39,114 bases of DNA, from NCBI GenBank assembly GCA_026414805.1, contig JAOAIH010000006.1, positions 1-39,114 of the forward strand, in the 5' to 3' direction. The stretch is from Spirochaetota bacterium (GTDB lineage Bacteria > Spirochaetota > UBA4802 > UB4802). Positions within the stretch are counted from its first letter, which is position 1; each line of letters begins with the position of its first letter. The notes beneath the pieces are model-generated. The model ran no database searches. It saw only the letters and a program-made list of their open reading frames with translations, and had not been told where the DNA came from. Both the position numbers and the translations under genes were made by a program. Below, piece by piece: positions 8,404 to 17,005 of the stretch.

Positions 8404-9098
8404 AAAAACATGTGATTTTGATTATACTGCTTATCATGCTTGTAAATATACAGGCCACAGTTGTCACACAAAAACATACTGATACTGAAAGGGTTAAAAA
8501 CCAACATGAAGCTGATATTGAAAAAAAGGAAGCTTTAAAAAAGAGAATGTATGAGTTAATGGATGAAATTAATTCACATGTTGACGGAAAGGCAAAATTA
8601 ATCATACCTGTTGAACCGGATAAAGCTACAGATGTTATAGACCACGATGAATATGCAAAGAAAGAAAAGGCACCTGAAAAAAAACATACCCCAGCAAAGA
8701 AAAAAGATGAAGCTTTCATTGCACCAGCCCAAGGAAAAATGACAAGCAAATACGGATACAGGGAAAACCCGGTCACTAAAAAATATTCATTCCATAAGGG
8801 AATTGACATAGCAGCACCAAAGGGGAGTAAAGTGGTTGCAAGTGCAAGTGGCACAATAGTTACATCTGTCTACATGAACAATGGTTATGGTAACTGTATT
8901 ATCATTGAACATGCCAATGATATAAAAACACTATATGCACATCTGGAAAAAAGGATAGTTAAAGCAGGCGATATCGTTTCCCAGGGTCAACAGATAGGAA
9001 CTGTAGGAGCAACAGGAAGAGCAACTGGCCCGCATCTCCACTATGAAGTGTATAAGGGAAAAAATTCTATAAATCCTCAAGAGTTGGTTCATTACTAA
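8400..9098 (+). CDS. secreted M23 family metallopeptidase (peptidoglycan endopeptidase)
   Basis: A LytM/NlpD-type zinc endopeptidase that cleaves cross-links in peptidoglycan. I start it at ATG 8400 (232 residues) because MKKHVILIILLIMLVNIQA forms a signal peptide there; a longer GTG frame from 8352 would place 16 unlikely residues before it. A charged Lys/Glu-rich linker (about 25-110) precedes the catalytic domain (about 115-232). Zinc ligands are His132 and Asp136 (FHKGIDIA) and His214; His212 (HLHYE) and His181 (YAHL) are the catalytic histidines. The site is complete, unlike the M23 protein at 31.6 kb. The next gene starts within its stop codon (TAATG), so translation is coupled. Confidence 0.92.
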   Translation: MKKHVILIILLIMLVNIQATVVTQKHTDTERVKNQHEADIEKKEALKKRMYELMDEINSHVDGKAKLIIPVEPDKATDVIDHDEYAKKEKAPEKKHTPAKKKDEAFIAPAQGKMTSKYGYRENPVTKKYSFHKGIDIAAPKGSKVVASASGTIVTSVYMNNGYGNCIIIEHANDIKTLYAHLEKRIVKAGDIVSQGQQIGTVGATGRATGPHLHYEVYKGKNSINPQELVHY

Positions 9099-9583
9099 TG
9101 ATCCTGAAATTTATAATTACTATCACAGGATTTTTTTTCTGGATAGTGCTTTTACCAGTTACTATCGCATATATTTCATTTTATGTAACATATACACATT
9201 ATACTTTACCTCCAATAACGTTTTGTAGTACCGGCATTGCATTGTCTGTTAGTGGTCTATTAATTTCTTTATGGGCAGTAGTATCATTAATTGTACTTGG
9301 AAAAGGTACACCAATTCCAATGTATGGGCCACAAAAACTTATTATTTCAGGACCGTATAGATTTTGTCGCAATCCCATGACGTTGGGATTGCTGCTATAC
9401 TACATCGGAGCGGGGATGATAATATATAATTTGATTGCTGCTATACTATTAATTGCCATAGCTATTGCTCACATGATCTACGATAAGTATTATGAGGAAA
9501 GAGAACTTATACACAAATTTGGCGACGAGTATATTCATTACAAAAAAATCACACCCTTTATTGTGCCAAAGCTTTTAAAATAA
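9098..9583 (+). CDS. ICMT/PEMT-like membrane methyltransferase
   Basis: A 161-residue integral membrane protein with about four hydrophobic segments. The C-terminal half carries the pattern of isoprenylcysteine carboxyl methyltransferase and phospholipid methyltransferase (PEMT) family proteins: GPQKLIISGPYRFCRNPM, then YYEERELIHKFGDEYIHYKK near residues 130-150, with the paired Glu residues that bind S-adenosylmethionine in this family. The acceptor in bacterial members is generally unknown; phospholipid headgroups or isoprenoids are possible. It overlaps the M23 peptidase stop by one base, so the two are made together, which suggests a cell-envelope role (inference). Confidence 0.75.
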   Translation: MILKFIITITGFFFWIVLLPVTIAYISFYVTYTHYTLPPITFCSTGIALSVSGLLISLWAVVSLIVLGKGTPIPMYGPQKLIISGPYRFCRNPMTLGLLLYYIGAGMIIYNLIAAILLIAIAIAHMIYDKYYEERELIHKFGDEYIHYKKITPFIVPKLLK

Positions 9584-9640
9584 TAAAAAATTATTTTCAT
9601 TTTTGTTGACTTTATCAAACATTTATATTTCATTACTTTT

Positions 9641-10279
9641 ATGTGCAGGAAAGCGTGTGTACTTGGAGCAACCGGTCTGGTAGGTTCAAAGCTCCTTTCG
9701 TTACTTATTGATGATCCATATTATACTAGTATTAATATTATAACACGCCGCAAGATTTCACTGGAGGCTAAAAACATTATTCAATATATAGCTGATTTTA
9801 ATACTATAGAAACTTTTGCTAATGCATTTGCTGTTGATGATATTTATTGCTGCCTTGGTACAACAATGAAAAAAGCAGGCTCAAAAGAAGCTTTCAAGCA
9901 GGTTGATTATCATTATGTAGCGAAAGCAGCACAATTAGCTTATTCACAAGGAGCAAAACAATTTCTTGTAGTCAGTGCTGTTGGTGCAAACCCACATTCA
10001 CTTTTTTTTTATAACAGAATTAAAGGCCTTATGGAAAAAGACGTTGCATCAATTCCATTTGAGGCTGTGCATATATTCAGGCCCTCACTTTTACTGGGAC
10101 AAAGGGAAGAATCACGTTTTCTTGAAGATATCGCTCAGCGATGTGCAAAACCTTTTAGCTATATACTGAAAGGGCCTCTAAGAAAATATGCACCAGTGGA
10201 TGCAATGCACGTTGCACACTCTATGATACATGCAGCTAAAACACACACAAATGGTGTGCACATTCATGAGGCATTTTAA
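9641..10279 (+). CDS. atypical SDR, NAD(P)-binding oxidoreductase of the HTATIP2 type
   Basis: A 212-residue Rossmann-fold protein similar to the atypical short-chain dehydrogenases related to HTATIP2/TIP30. It opens with the nucleotide-binding motif VLGATGLVGSKLL, followed by TRRK (which favours NADP), CLGTTMKKAGS (about 73-83), VVSAVGANPHSLFFYNRIKGLMEKD with the Tyr-x-x-x-Lys pair, and FRPSLLLGQR. The length is typical. No Shine-Dalgarno is visible upstream of the ATG, but the Rossmann motif starts right behind it, so the start is likely correct. Substrate and pathway are unknown. Immediately after the stop, GCGATAGC and GCTATTGC (10281-10310) can form an imperfect hairpin. Confidence 0.8.
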   Translation: MCRKACVLGATGLVGSKLLSLLIDDPYYTSINIITRRKISLEAKNIIQYIADFNTIETFANAFAVDDIYCCLGTTMKKAGSKEAFKQVDYHYVAKAAQLAYSQGAKQFLVVSAVGANPHSLFFYNRIKGLMEKDVASIPFEAVHIFRPSLLLGQREESRFLEDIAQRCAKPFSYILKGPLRKYAPVDAMHVAHSMIHAAKTHTNGVHIHEAF

Positions 10280-10342
10280 GGCGATAGCTTTAAAAAATTA
10301 GGCTATTGCTGTATATAATGAATTAACACACTTTATTACACC

Positions 10343-10373
10343 TTGACATCTCTTTTTTGCCAACCTGTATAAA
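10343..10373 (+). promoter_or_regulatory. predicted promoter of the tandem exported-protein genes
   Basis: TTGACA (10343-10348) and TATAAA (10368-10373) are separated by 19 bases, longer than ideal. A perfect TATAAT at 10377-10382 lies too close to the Shine-Dalgarno (AAGGAGG, 10391-10397) to be the main -10. Confidence 0.4.
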
Positions 10374-10403
10374 GTGTATAATCATACCCAAAGGAGGTTA
10401 TGT

Positions 10404-10880
10404 ATGTATCGCAAATTATTTACTATTGCGATTGTTGTATGTTTTACCGTCCCGTTTATTGCATTTGCCCTTGATGATGCTCATTTCATCCAGGATGATG
10501 ACTACTTTATTTCCAAACAGCCCTACAAACAAGGATGGATATATGTAGAGTTGGCTAAAATGGTACAGCCGCCAAAACCGGAAACAAAAAATGAGGCCCA
10601 GTTCATGACAGTACGAGAAGGTCAGGAGTGGTGGACTAAATATTTCTGGAAAACTAAAGTAGCAACTGTAGCGGAATGCAAAGTTGGGACTGTAGTTATT
10701 TGTTTTAATGATAACATAAAAGATGACGTATACCATGCACCTGAGGATAAGGACAATGCACGATACGGTTCATGGTTTATGGCAAGGATAACTGATATGT
10801 CCGACCTATATAAAGGCTACCTGACAGTATCAGGAGGATACAAAATTGATAAAGAAAATATTCGCATTACAATAAAATAA
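10404..10880 (+). CDS. secreted protein of unknown function (first of two tandem paralogs)
   Basis: A 158-residue protein starting at ATG 10404, six bases after AAGGAGG; an upstream in-frame ATG at 10374 precedes that Shine-Dalgarno and is less likely. MYRKLFTIAIVVCFTVPF is a signal peptide, probably cleaved after AFA. The mature part matches the next gene along its length: GWIYVELAK, TKNEAQFM, WTKYFWK and DLYKGYLTVSGGYK all recur there. I do not recognise the family and see no catalytic motif. The conserved W-T-K-Y-x-W-K and D-L-Y-K-G-Y blocks with many aromatics suggest a compact beta-rich domain. It shares a transcript with its paralog (18-base gap) that ends at the terminator at 11555. 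Confidence 0.8.
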   Translation: MYRKLFTIAIVVCFTVPFIAFALDDAHFIQDDDYFISKQPYKQGWIYVELAKMVQPPKPETKNEAQFMTVREGQEWWTKYFWKTKVATVAECKVGTVVICFNDNIKDDVYHAPEDKDNARYGSWFMARITDMSDLYKGYLTVSGGYKIDKENIRITIK

Positions 10881-10898
10881 CATCAAGGAGCAATAATT

Positions 10899-11510
10899 AT
10901 GAAAAAAATTATGATCATTTGTGTAGCCGTGCTATTTGTAGCAGTCATTTCCGGATGTAAAAGTGATACCGGAAATTATTTCAGCGATACAATAAAAGGG
11001 AGAGTAACTGATGCAGCGCTGGATAGTTTAACAACTAAATCTACTGACACCAAATCAACACAGAAATCAAAATCCACCGGCGACTATGTCCCATCCGATG
11101 CTGATGCCCACTATATTCAGCCATCTGATTATTTTATTGCCGATAGAGAATTTCCCAACCAGGGATGGATTTATGTGTACATTGCAAAAGTGGTTACTCC
11201 ACCTTCAACTCAAACTAAAAATGAAGGCCAATTTATGAAGGTTCAGGATGGTAAGGAAATCTGGACTAAATATCACTGGAAATCACGTATTGCAACAAGT
11301 TCTGATATTAAAATTGGAGCCATTGTAATCATTTTTGATGGCAATTATCAAAATAATATAGCTATGCCACCAAAGAATAAAGATGAAGCACGGGCTGAAA
11401 ACTGGTTTATGGCAAAGATAACTGACACTACAGACCTTTATAAAGGCTACGTTACCGTATCAGGTGGCTATAAGGTAAGTGTTGACAATTTACGGATGCC
11501 TTTAAAATAA
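10899..11510 (+). CDS. lipoprotein of unknown function (second tandem paralog)
   Basis: A 203-residue protein with a type II signal peptide: MKKIMIICVAVLFVAVISGC, lipobox VISGC, lipidated Cys20. A Ser/Thr/Lys-rich linker (about 45-65) spaces the lipid anchor from a domain that repeats the preceding protein: GWIYVYIAK, TKNEGQFM, WTKYHWK, NWFMAKITD and DLYKGYVTVSGGYK. So one copy is released and one is membrane-anchored. A good AAGGAG lies upstream of the ATG. Function is unknown; both could be subunits of one envelope structure or a soluble/anchored pair (inference). Confidence 0.85.
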   Translation: MKKIMIICVAVLFVAVISGCKSDTGNYFSDTIKGRVTDAALDSLTTKSTDTKSTQKSKSTGDYVPSDADAHYIQPSDYFIADREFPNQGWIYVYIAKVVTPPSTQTKNEGQFMKVQDGKEIWTKYHWKSRIATSSDIKIGAIVIIFDGNYQNNIAMPPKNKDEARAENWFMAKITDTTDLYKGYVTVSGGYKVSVDNLRMPLK

Positions 11511-11554
11511 CTACAGTTAAAAACAACATACTATCTTGTTGCACAATCATCAAT

Positions 11555-11577
11555 AAAAGGGGCATAATGCCCCTTTT
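11555..11577 (+). terminator. rho-independent terminator after the paralog pair
   Basis: AAAAGGGGCA pairs with TGCCCCTTTT (10 bp) around a TAA loop, followed by GTTTT. It lies 44 bases after the lipoprotein stop. Confidence 0.85.
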
Positions 11578-11688
11578 GTTTTCATTCACCATAATAATAC
11601 TTGACGAACATTTACACTACTCTGCCATTTCCTTTTATAAAACATTTATTATTCGATAGTTACTTATATATAATCAATGGAGGATTGT

Positions 11689-12579
11689 ATGGATGCCACA
11701 AACATCAAAACTGTATTAATTATTGGTTCCGGCACTATGGGACAGCAGATTGGCTTTTTATGTGCTCTTCATGGCTGTTCTGTTCACATGTATGATATAA
11801 GCGATGAAATCCTCAACAATGCACAGAGAAGATTAGAACGCTTAGCCCAATGGTTTGAGAATAATAATGTTACTACTGCAAAAGATGCTCTGTCAAAAAT
11901 TCATTATTTCACTGAACCTAAACAAGCCGCAAAAGATGTAGATTTTGTAAGTGAATCTGTACCTGAAGATCCAAAGTTAAAAGCAAAGGTTTTTGCAATC
12001 TTCAACACTTTATGTCCTGAACATGCAATTTTTACCACCAACACATCTTCACTTATACCTTCACAGATTGCACAGGAAACAGGAAGGCCAGAAAAATTTT
12101 TAGCATTTCATTTCCATGATGTCAGGATGACAAAGATTGTTGATATAATGCCACATCCCGGCACAAGTGAAGAAGCTACACAGGTTACTATCGCCTTTGC
12201 AAAAAGGCTAAATCAAATACCAATTGTTCTTAAAAAAGAAAATTATGGCTATGTATTCAATACCATGCTTATGACATTGATAAGCTCTGCATTGACGCTT
12301 GCTGCAAATGAGGTAGCCAACATACGTGATATTGATAGAAGTTTTATGGGTGTTATGCATACTGCTATAGGGCCTTTTGGCATAATGGATAGCATAGGTC
12401 TTGATACTGTGTACAAAGTAACTAAGTACTGGGCAGACTTATTAAATGACGCTCAGGGTAAAAAGAATGCAGATTTTTTAAAAACATACATTGATAAGGG
12501 CTTGTTAGGTACAAAAACTGGAGAAGGATTTTACAAATATCCTCACCCAGATTTTTCAAAACCTGAATTTCTTGAATAA
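11689..12579 (+). CDS. 3-hydroxyacyl-CoA dehydrogenase family protein
   Basis: A 296-residue NAD-dependent dehydrogenase of the 3-hydroxyacyl-CoA/3-hydroxybutyryl-CoA family. ATG 11689 is chosen because GGAGG (11679-11683) sits five bases before it; an ATG at 11677 overlaps that Shine-Dalgarno. The Rossmann motif is IIGSGTMGQQIG, and TTNTSSL contains the conserved Asn-Thr-Ser. The canonical H-F-F-N-P catalytic stretch reads HFHDVRMTKIVDIMP: the His is kept, Asn-Pro is replaced by His-Asp, and the Glu of the His-Glu dyad appears as Asp. The C-terminal helical domain (about 190-290) has GPFGIMDSIGLD and TGEGFYKY. It is a diverged subfamily; the acyl substrate is uncertain. No other beta-oxidation gene is nearby. 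Confidence 0.85.
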   Translation: MDATNIKTVLIIGSGTMGQQIGFLCALHGCSVHMYDISDEILNNAQRRLERLAQWFENNNVTTAKDALSKIHYFTEPKQAAKDVDFVSESVPEDPKLKAKVFAIFNTLCPEHAIFTTNTSSLIPSQIAQETGRPEKFLAFHFHDVRMTKIVDIMPHPGTSEEATQVTIAFAKRLNQIPIVLKKENYGYVFNTMLMTLISSALTLAANEVANIRDIDRSFMGVMHTAIGPFGIMDSIGLDTVYKVTKYWADLLNDAQGKKNADFLKTYIDKGLLGTKTGEGFYKYPHPDFSKPEFLE

Positions 12580-12634
12580 TTGTGCTTCAATGTTTACTAA
12601 CACCTAAATAATCTGATTGCCCAAATATTTATTG

Positions 12635-12663
12635 TTGTACAATTATTTTACCTATATTATATT
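12635..12663 (+). promoter_or_regulatory. possible promoter of tgt
   Basis: TTGTAC (12635-12640), a 17-base spacer and TATATT (12658-12663, 5/6) lie about 45 bases before the tgt ATG. The -35 box is weak. Confidence 0.35.
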
Positions 12664-12708
12664 CTGTTTCACATTTTCCATGTTTGCATATTAATAGCAG
12701 GATACCAC

Positions 12709-13845
12709 ATGCGTTTTGAAATTATAAAGAAAGATAGCACAACCCATGCTCGATTAGGTATGTTATTTACCCCTCATGGTATAGTTCGTACACCTGTATT
12801 TATGCCAGTAGCTACAAGAGCAGCTATACGCGCTCTCACCATTCGTGACATTGAAGAAATAGGCTTTGAAATAATCTTATCAAATACTTACCACATGTAC
12901 ATTCGCCCGGGGATTGAATTGCTTGCACAGGCTGGTGGATTACATGCCTTTATGAACTATCATAAACCCATATTAACAGATTCGGGTGGTTTTCAGGTTT
13001 TTTCTCTGGCGGATCTGCGAAAAGTGCATGATGAAGGTGTAGAATTTAAATCTCACATTGATGGCTCCAAACATTTTTTCAGCCCACAGAAAGTGCTCGA
13101 TATACAAAAAATTATTGGCTCGGATATTATGATGGTGCTTGATGAATGTGTGGAATATCCCGCATCGTACCATATCTCAAAAAAGGCAGTTGAAAGGACT
13201 ATACACTGGGCAACAGTTTCGTATAACTACTGGCATAGCAATTTTGATACTGATAGGCAAGCACTTTTTGCTATTGTACAGGGAAGCACATACCCGGATT
13301 TGAGAAAATTATGCACCGAAGCACTGCTAGAACATGACTTTTCAGGATATGCTATTGGTGGTCTTTCTGTTGGTGAACCAAAAGCAGATTATGCCCAGAT
13401 AACAGCTATGACTGTGCCTCTGTTACCCTGGAATAAACCCCGATATATGATGGGTGTTGGCAGCCCCTTAGAGATACTAGAAGCAATACAACATGGTGTG
13501 GACATGTTTGACTGTGTGATGCCAACAAGAATTGCCCGCAATGGAACACTGTTTACTTCAAAAGGAAGAGTCAATATTAAATCCGGTATATATGCACGTG
13601 ATTTTAGCCCATTGGATGAAGATTGTCAGTGCTATGTATGCCAAACGTTCACCAAAGCATATTTGCGGCATATCTACAAGATGAATGAGATAGCAGCATT
13701 AATTTATAATACTTACCATAATCTTTTTTTTATGAAGAAATTTATAGAAAGTATACAGAAAAGCATACAGGAAGATACATTTTTGCAAGAATATAAAAAA
13801 TGGGAAGCGATATATAAAAATAACGATGTAAACATTAAATCATAA
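12709..13845 (+). CDS. tgt: queuine/preQ1 tRNA-ribosyltransferase
   Basis: Tgt exchanges guanine-34 of GUN-anticodon tRNAs for preQ1 in queuosine synthesis. The 378-residue length is typical. LTDSGGFQVFSL contains the base-binding Asp91, GGLSVGEPK is the conserved glycine loop, and GVDMFDCVMPTRIARNG holds the nucleophile Asp268. The zinc site is complete: C-x-C-x2-C in DCQCYVCQTFTKAYLRH with the downstream His. A short GCAGGA Shine-Dalgarno precedes the ATG. No queuosine synthesis genes (queA, queC-F) are adjacent, so the gene stands alone between the dehydrogenase and the convergent ogt. Confidence 0.97.
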   Translation: MRFEIIKKDSTTHARLGMLFTPHGIVRTPVFMPVATRAAIRALTIRDIEEIGFEIILSNTYHMYIRPGIELLAQAGGLHAFMNYHKPILTDSGGFQVFSLADLRKVHDEGVEFKSHIDGSKHFFSPQKVLDIQKIIGSDIMMVLDECVEYPASYHISKKAVERTIHWATVSYNYWHSNFDTDRQALFAIVQGSTYPDLRKLCTEALLEHDFSGYAIGGLSVGEPKADYAQITAMTVPLLPWNKPRYMMGVGSPLEILEAIQHGVDMFDCVMPTRIARNGTLFTSKGRVNIKSGIYARDFSPLDEDCQCYVCQTFTKAYLRHIYKMNEIAALIYNTYHNLFFMKKFIESIQKSIQEDTFLQEYKKWEAIYKNNDVNIKS

Positions 13846-13896
13846 TGTGGAAAACTTTAATAAATTCAAATACGCAGCATATAATTAATACTTTTT

Positions 13897-14430
13897 TCAA
13901 GATTTCCCTGCTGCTATTTTCTCAAAATTTAGCAAAAACTTCTTTATATCTTCCCCTCCACTGTAGTTTCCAACACTGCCATTGCTTCGTATAACCCTGT
14001 GACAGGGATACACAACAGGAAACATATTCTTTGCCATTACATTGCCAACAAATCGTGCAGCACCTGCAAATCCACACTGCTGTGCCAGTGCACCATACGA
14101 AATCGTTGTGCCACTAGTTACCCTCAACAATTCCCGTAAAACGATCTGTTCTTTTTGTGTATAAAGTGAAAGATCACATGGTGGGGGTTTAAGAAATATT
14201 TTTTTTGTATATTTTTCCAAATAGTCAATTGCTTCAAGAATTACCGGAGTTATCCCTTTTTGTACTGTAGTGTTAATAATCTTCACTAAATCTTTTTCTT
14301 GGTAACTATCGAACACAATTGTTTTTAATAATTTTTCATTGCCAACTATATACATTTTGAAATGAAAAAAATTAAATGGAGTATACGTTGAATCTTTAAG
14401 ATAATCACGCATATCTACCAAAGCGTTCAT
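13897..14430 (-). CDS. ogt: methylated-DNA--protein-cysteine methyltransferase
   Basis: A suicide DNA-repair protein that takes O6-alkyl groups from guanine onto its own cysteine. The active-site motif PCHRVIRSNGSVGNYSGG is present, preceded by the helix-turn-helix region TSGTTISYGALAQQCGFAGAARFVGNVM. The N-terminal ~85 residues form the usual poorly conserved domain. I start at ATG 14430, which overlaps the ribF stop as ATGA; GTG 14439 in the same frame would add three residues. It is the last gene of the aroKC-ribF-ogt operon. Ogt and Ada C-terminal forms cannot be separated by eye; there is no Ada N-terminal domain. Confidence 0.93.
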   Translation of the reverse strand: MNALVDMRDYLKDSTYTPFNFFHFKMYIVGNEKLLKTIVFDSYQEKDLVKIINTTVQKGITPVILEAIDYLEKYTKKIFLKPPPCDLSLYTQKEQIVLRELLRVTSGTTISYGALAQQCGFAGAARFVGNVMAKNMFPVVYPCHRVIRSNGSVGNYSGGEDIKKFLLNFEKIAAGKS

Positions 14431-15365
14431 TTCAAACACTCAGATAATATTTTTTTTGATACAATTTTATCATTTTGCAGCTGGTCCTTTAGTTCAGCAA
14501 CTGAGTTAAAGCGTTTTTCATCACGGATTCGCTCTATAAAATGTACTTGGATAGATTTTCCATAAATGTCATCATCAAAATCAAATATATGAACCTCTAT
14601 TGTCCGCTCGGTATTTTCAAATGTAGGATTATTGCCAATATTGAGCATGCCATTAAATAATTTCCCCTCTACACCTACCTTTACTGCATATACTCCATCT
14701 TTTGGTATAATCTTATCCAAATCATCCGGGATAATATTGGCTGTGGGAAATCCCAAAAGCCTTCCCCGCATGTGCCCCTTCATCACCGTACCGCTAAGCG
14801 TATATGTTCTTCCTAAAAGCATATTTGCCATGGCAATATTACCATCCTCTATTTCAGTGCGTATCCAAGATGAAGAAACAGGGCGCGATTGAATACACAC
14901 TGGCTCAACTCGCTCAACAATAAACCCTTCACGCAATGCCAATTCTTTCAAAAATTCAAAATCCCCCTGTCTGCCTTTACCAAATGCATGATCATACCCC
15001 ACCACAATATGCGCTTTACCAATATGGTAAAATACAATCTTATATAAAAATTCTTCTGCTGTTAACGATGCAATCTCTTGCGTAAAAGGCATCATAACAA
15101 TATTAGTGATACCAGCATGCTCAATTGCATGAATTTTTTCAGTTGCTGTAGTTAATATTTTAGGTGGTGTGTGAGGTGTTAAAAGTTTACGTGGATGCTC
15201 GCTGAATGTAAAGACCACCGGTTGACCATTAATTGAATTTGCAAGGGCAAGCATACGGTTAAATATTGCCCTGTGCCCCATATGCACGCCGTCAAAGCTG
15301 CCAATAGTTATTACAGGATTTTCAAAAACCTCGTCACACTCAGATAAATTATACAGTACCGTCAT
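14427..15365 (-). CDS. ribF: bifunctional riboflavin kinase/FAD synthetase
   Basis: RibF makes FMN from riboflavin and then FAD. The 312-residue protein has an N-terminal nucleotidyltransferase domain with ITIGSFDGVHMGHRAI (HxGH class motif, about residues 21-36) and SSSWIR near 165, and a C-terminal riboflavin kinase domain with GRLLGFPTANI, DGVYAVKV and GMLNIGNNPTF. The ATG overlaps the end of aroKC by 17 bases and its stop overlaps the ogt start, giving a tightly coupled operon. Chorismate synthase needs reduced FMN, so cotranscription of ribF with aroKC is metabolically sensible (inference). Confidence 0.96.
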   Translation of the reverse strand: MTVLYNLSECDEVFENPVITIGSFDGVHMGHRAIFNRMLALANSINGQPVVFTFSEHPRKLLTPHTPPKILTTATEKIHAIEHAGITNIVMMPFTQEIASLTAEEFLYKIVFYHIGKAHIVVGYDHAFGKGRQGDFEFLKELALREGFIVERVEPVCIQSRPVSSSWIRTEIEDGNIAMANMLLGRTYTLSGTVMKGHMRGRLLGFPTANIIPDDLDKIIPKDGVYAVKVGVEGKLFNGMLNIGNNPTFENTERTIEVHIFDFDDDIYGKSIQVHFIERIRDEKRFNSVAELKDQLQNDKIVSKKILSECLK

Positions 15366-16956
15366 AGCGTCCTATCTTCTCCTGAAGTAACCATGCATCG
15401 TATAATACCAGAGCAACCATTGCCTCTACAACAGGAATTATTCGTGGTACAATGCATGGATCATGCCTGCCTTTAACCACCACATCAACAGTATTACCAT
15501 GTATGTCCATTGTTTTTTGTGTTTGTGCTATTGATGGCGTTGGTTTTACCGCAATACGCATCACTACATCCTGCCCTGTTGATATGCCACCCAGAATACC
15601 ACCTGCATGATTGGTCAAAAATTTTCCATCACTCATCTGGTCATTATTTTGGCTTCCCTTTTTTTGTGCAGCAGCAAAACCGCTACCAAACTCAACACCT
15701 TTGACTGCACCAATAGACATAACGGCCATTGCAAGACGTGCATCCAATTTATAGAATACTGGATCACCCAACCCTGCAGGCAAACCAGTAACAACACACG
15801 TAACAATCCCCCCAACAGAATCATGTTCCGCTTGAGCTTGCTGTATAGCCTGTTCCATTACATGCGCCTTATCCGGGTCTGCTGCCCGCACCGGGTTTTT
15901 TTCAATAAAATTGATATCTACTTTCTCACCTTTTACACCCGCAATCTCCTCGGCATATGCTATCACTCTCACACCTTTTTCCTGTAACATTTTGAGGGCG
16001 ATAGCTCCTGCAGCAACCCTTGCCACTGTTTCACGCCCTGACGACCTTCCACCACCTCGGTAATCTCTTATGCCAAATTTTTTCCAAAAAGTAAAATCAG
16101 CATGTCCCGGCCTAAATATATCTTTTATAGCACTATATGCGTCAGAATCCTGATCTTTATTATACACTATCATGCATAGTGGTGTTCCTGTTGTTTTACC
16201 TTCAAACACACCGGACACAATTTCAACACGGTCGGCTTCTTTTCGTTGTGTGCTCACTACACTTTGCCCGGGTTTACGGCGATCAAGCTGTTGCTGGATG
16301 TCGTCAGTGGATATTGGTATTCCTGGAGCCAATCCATCCACTACAGCCCCCAATGCTTTCCCGTGACTCTCACCAAAAGTTGTTACTCTGAGCACCTGCC
16401 CAAACGTGTTGGGAGCCCACATCCATTGAGAAAGCACAAAAGAAATTTGCTGTATTAAGTCTTCATGCACAGATTGTTCATTTTCTTTAGTTACAGTATA
16501 GACGATATCACTTATGTGTTCAACTGCTTCATACAGTTTCTCTACCCTCTGACTATATAAAGCATAAGCATCACTGCCCTGCAGAAATGGTGGGATTCCA
16601 GTTACCTTCATCCTTTCCCACAAAAAGTCAAGCTCTGCCTTTAATAGGATAATAATACTTTCTTTTCTTAATACAATTCTGTTCTCAGGATAAAGCATCG
16701 CACCGCCACCAGTAGTTACCACACACCAGTCATGCAATGCTGCTTTCTTTACTGCCTCTTTTTCCAGATCTCTAAAAAATGGCTCACCAAATTCTTTTGC
16801 AATTTCCCTGCAGCTTTTTTTTACAGAGTGTTTTTCTTCAAAAATAGATTCAATTATATCATCTGTTTCAAAAAAAGGTATATGTAAACGTTCAGCTATT
16901 TTTTTACCAGTAGTTGATTTTCCTACACCTTTGGGGCCGGTAATAATTATCTTCAT
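15349..16956 (-). CDS. aroKC: shikimate kinase-chorismate synthase fusion protein
   Basis: One 535-residue frame carries two shikimate-pathway enzymes. Residues 1-165 are a shikimate kinase-like domain: Walker A GPKGVGKST (7-15), Asp32/Asp33 (ETDDIIE), Arg62 (FRDLEKEAV), GGGA (83-86) and a late Arg137. The lid motif usually written R-P-L-L reads IPPFLQ, so the ATP-binding lid Arg is absent. From about residue 183 a full chorismate synthase follows: NTFGQVLRVTTFGESHG with His198, RRKPGQS, RPGHADFTF, YRGGGRSSGRET and the C-terminal RHDPCIVPR. Chorismate synthase converts EPSP to chorismate using reduced FMN. The intermediate step, AroA, is not in this window. The gene heads the aroKC-ribF-ogt operon. 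Confidence 0.94.
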   Translation of the reverse strand: MKIIITGPKGVGKSTTGKKIAERLHIPFFETDDIIESIFEEKHSVKKSCREIAKEFGEPFFRDLEKEAVKKAALHDWCVVTTGGGAMLYPENRIVLRKESIIILLKAELDFLWERMKVTGIPPFLQGSDAYALYSQRVEKLYEAVEHISDIVYTVTKENEQSVHEDLIQQISFVLSQWMWAPNTFGQVLRVTTFGESHGKALGAVVDGLAPGIPISTDDIQQQLDRRKPGQSVVSTQRKEADRVEIVSGVFEGKTTGTPLCMIVYNKDQDSDAYSAIKDIFRPGHADFTFWKKFGIRDYRGGGRSSGRETVARVAAGAIALKMLQEKGVRVIAYAEEIAGVKGEKVDINFIEKNPVRAADPDKAHVMEQAIQQAQAEHDSVGGIVTCVVTGLPAGLGDPVFYKLDARLAMAVMSIGAVKGVEFGSGFAAAQKKGSQNNDQMSDGKFLTNHAGGILGGISTGQDVVMRIAVKPTPSIAQTQKTMDIHGNTVDVVVKGRHDPCIVPRIIPVVEAMVALVLYDAWLLQEKIGRYDGTV

Positions 16957-17005
16957 TGTCTATATGCTTCCCTCACTAAAAAAAGTTCATATTAGTGTAT
17001 CAATC

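Noticed and set aside
8321-8854. 177-residue antisense ORF with hydrophobic character opposite the M23 gene
   Set aside because: It is the mirror of a gene with complete catalytic motifs, has no ribosome site, and its hydrophobicity reflects Lys/Glu-rich codons read in antisense.
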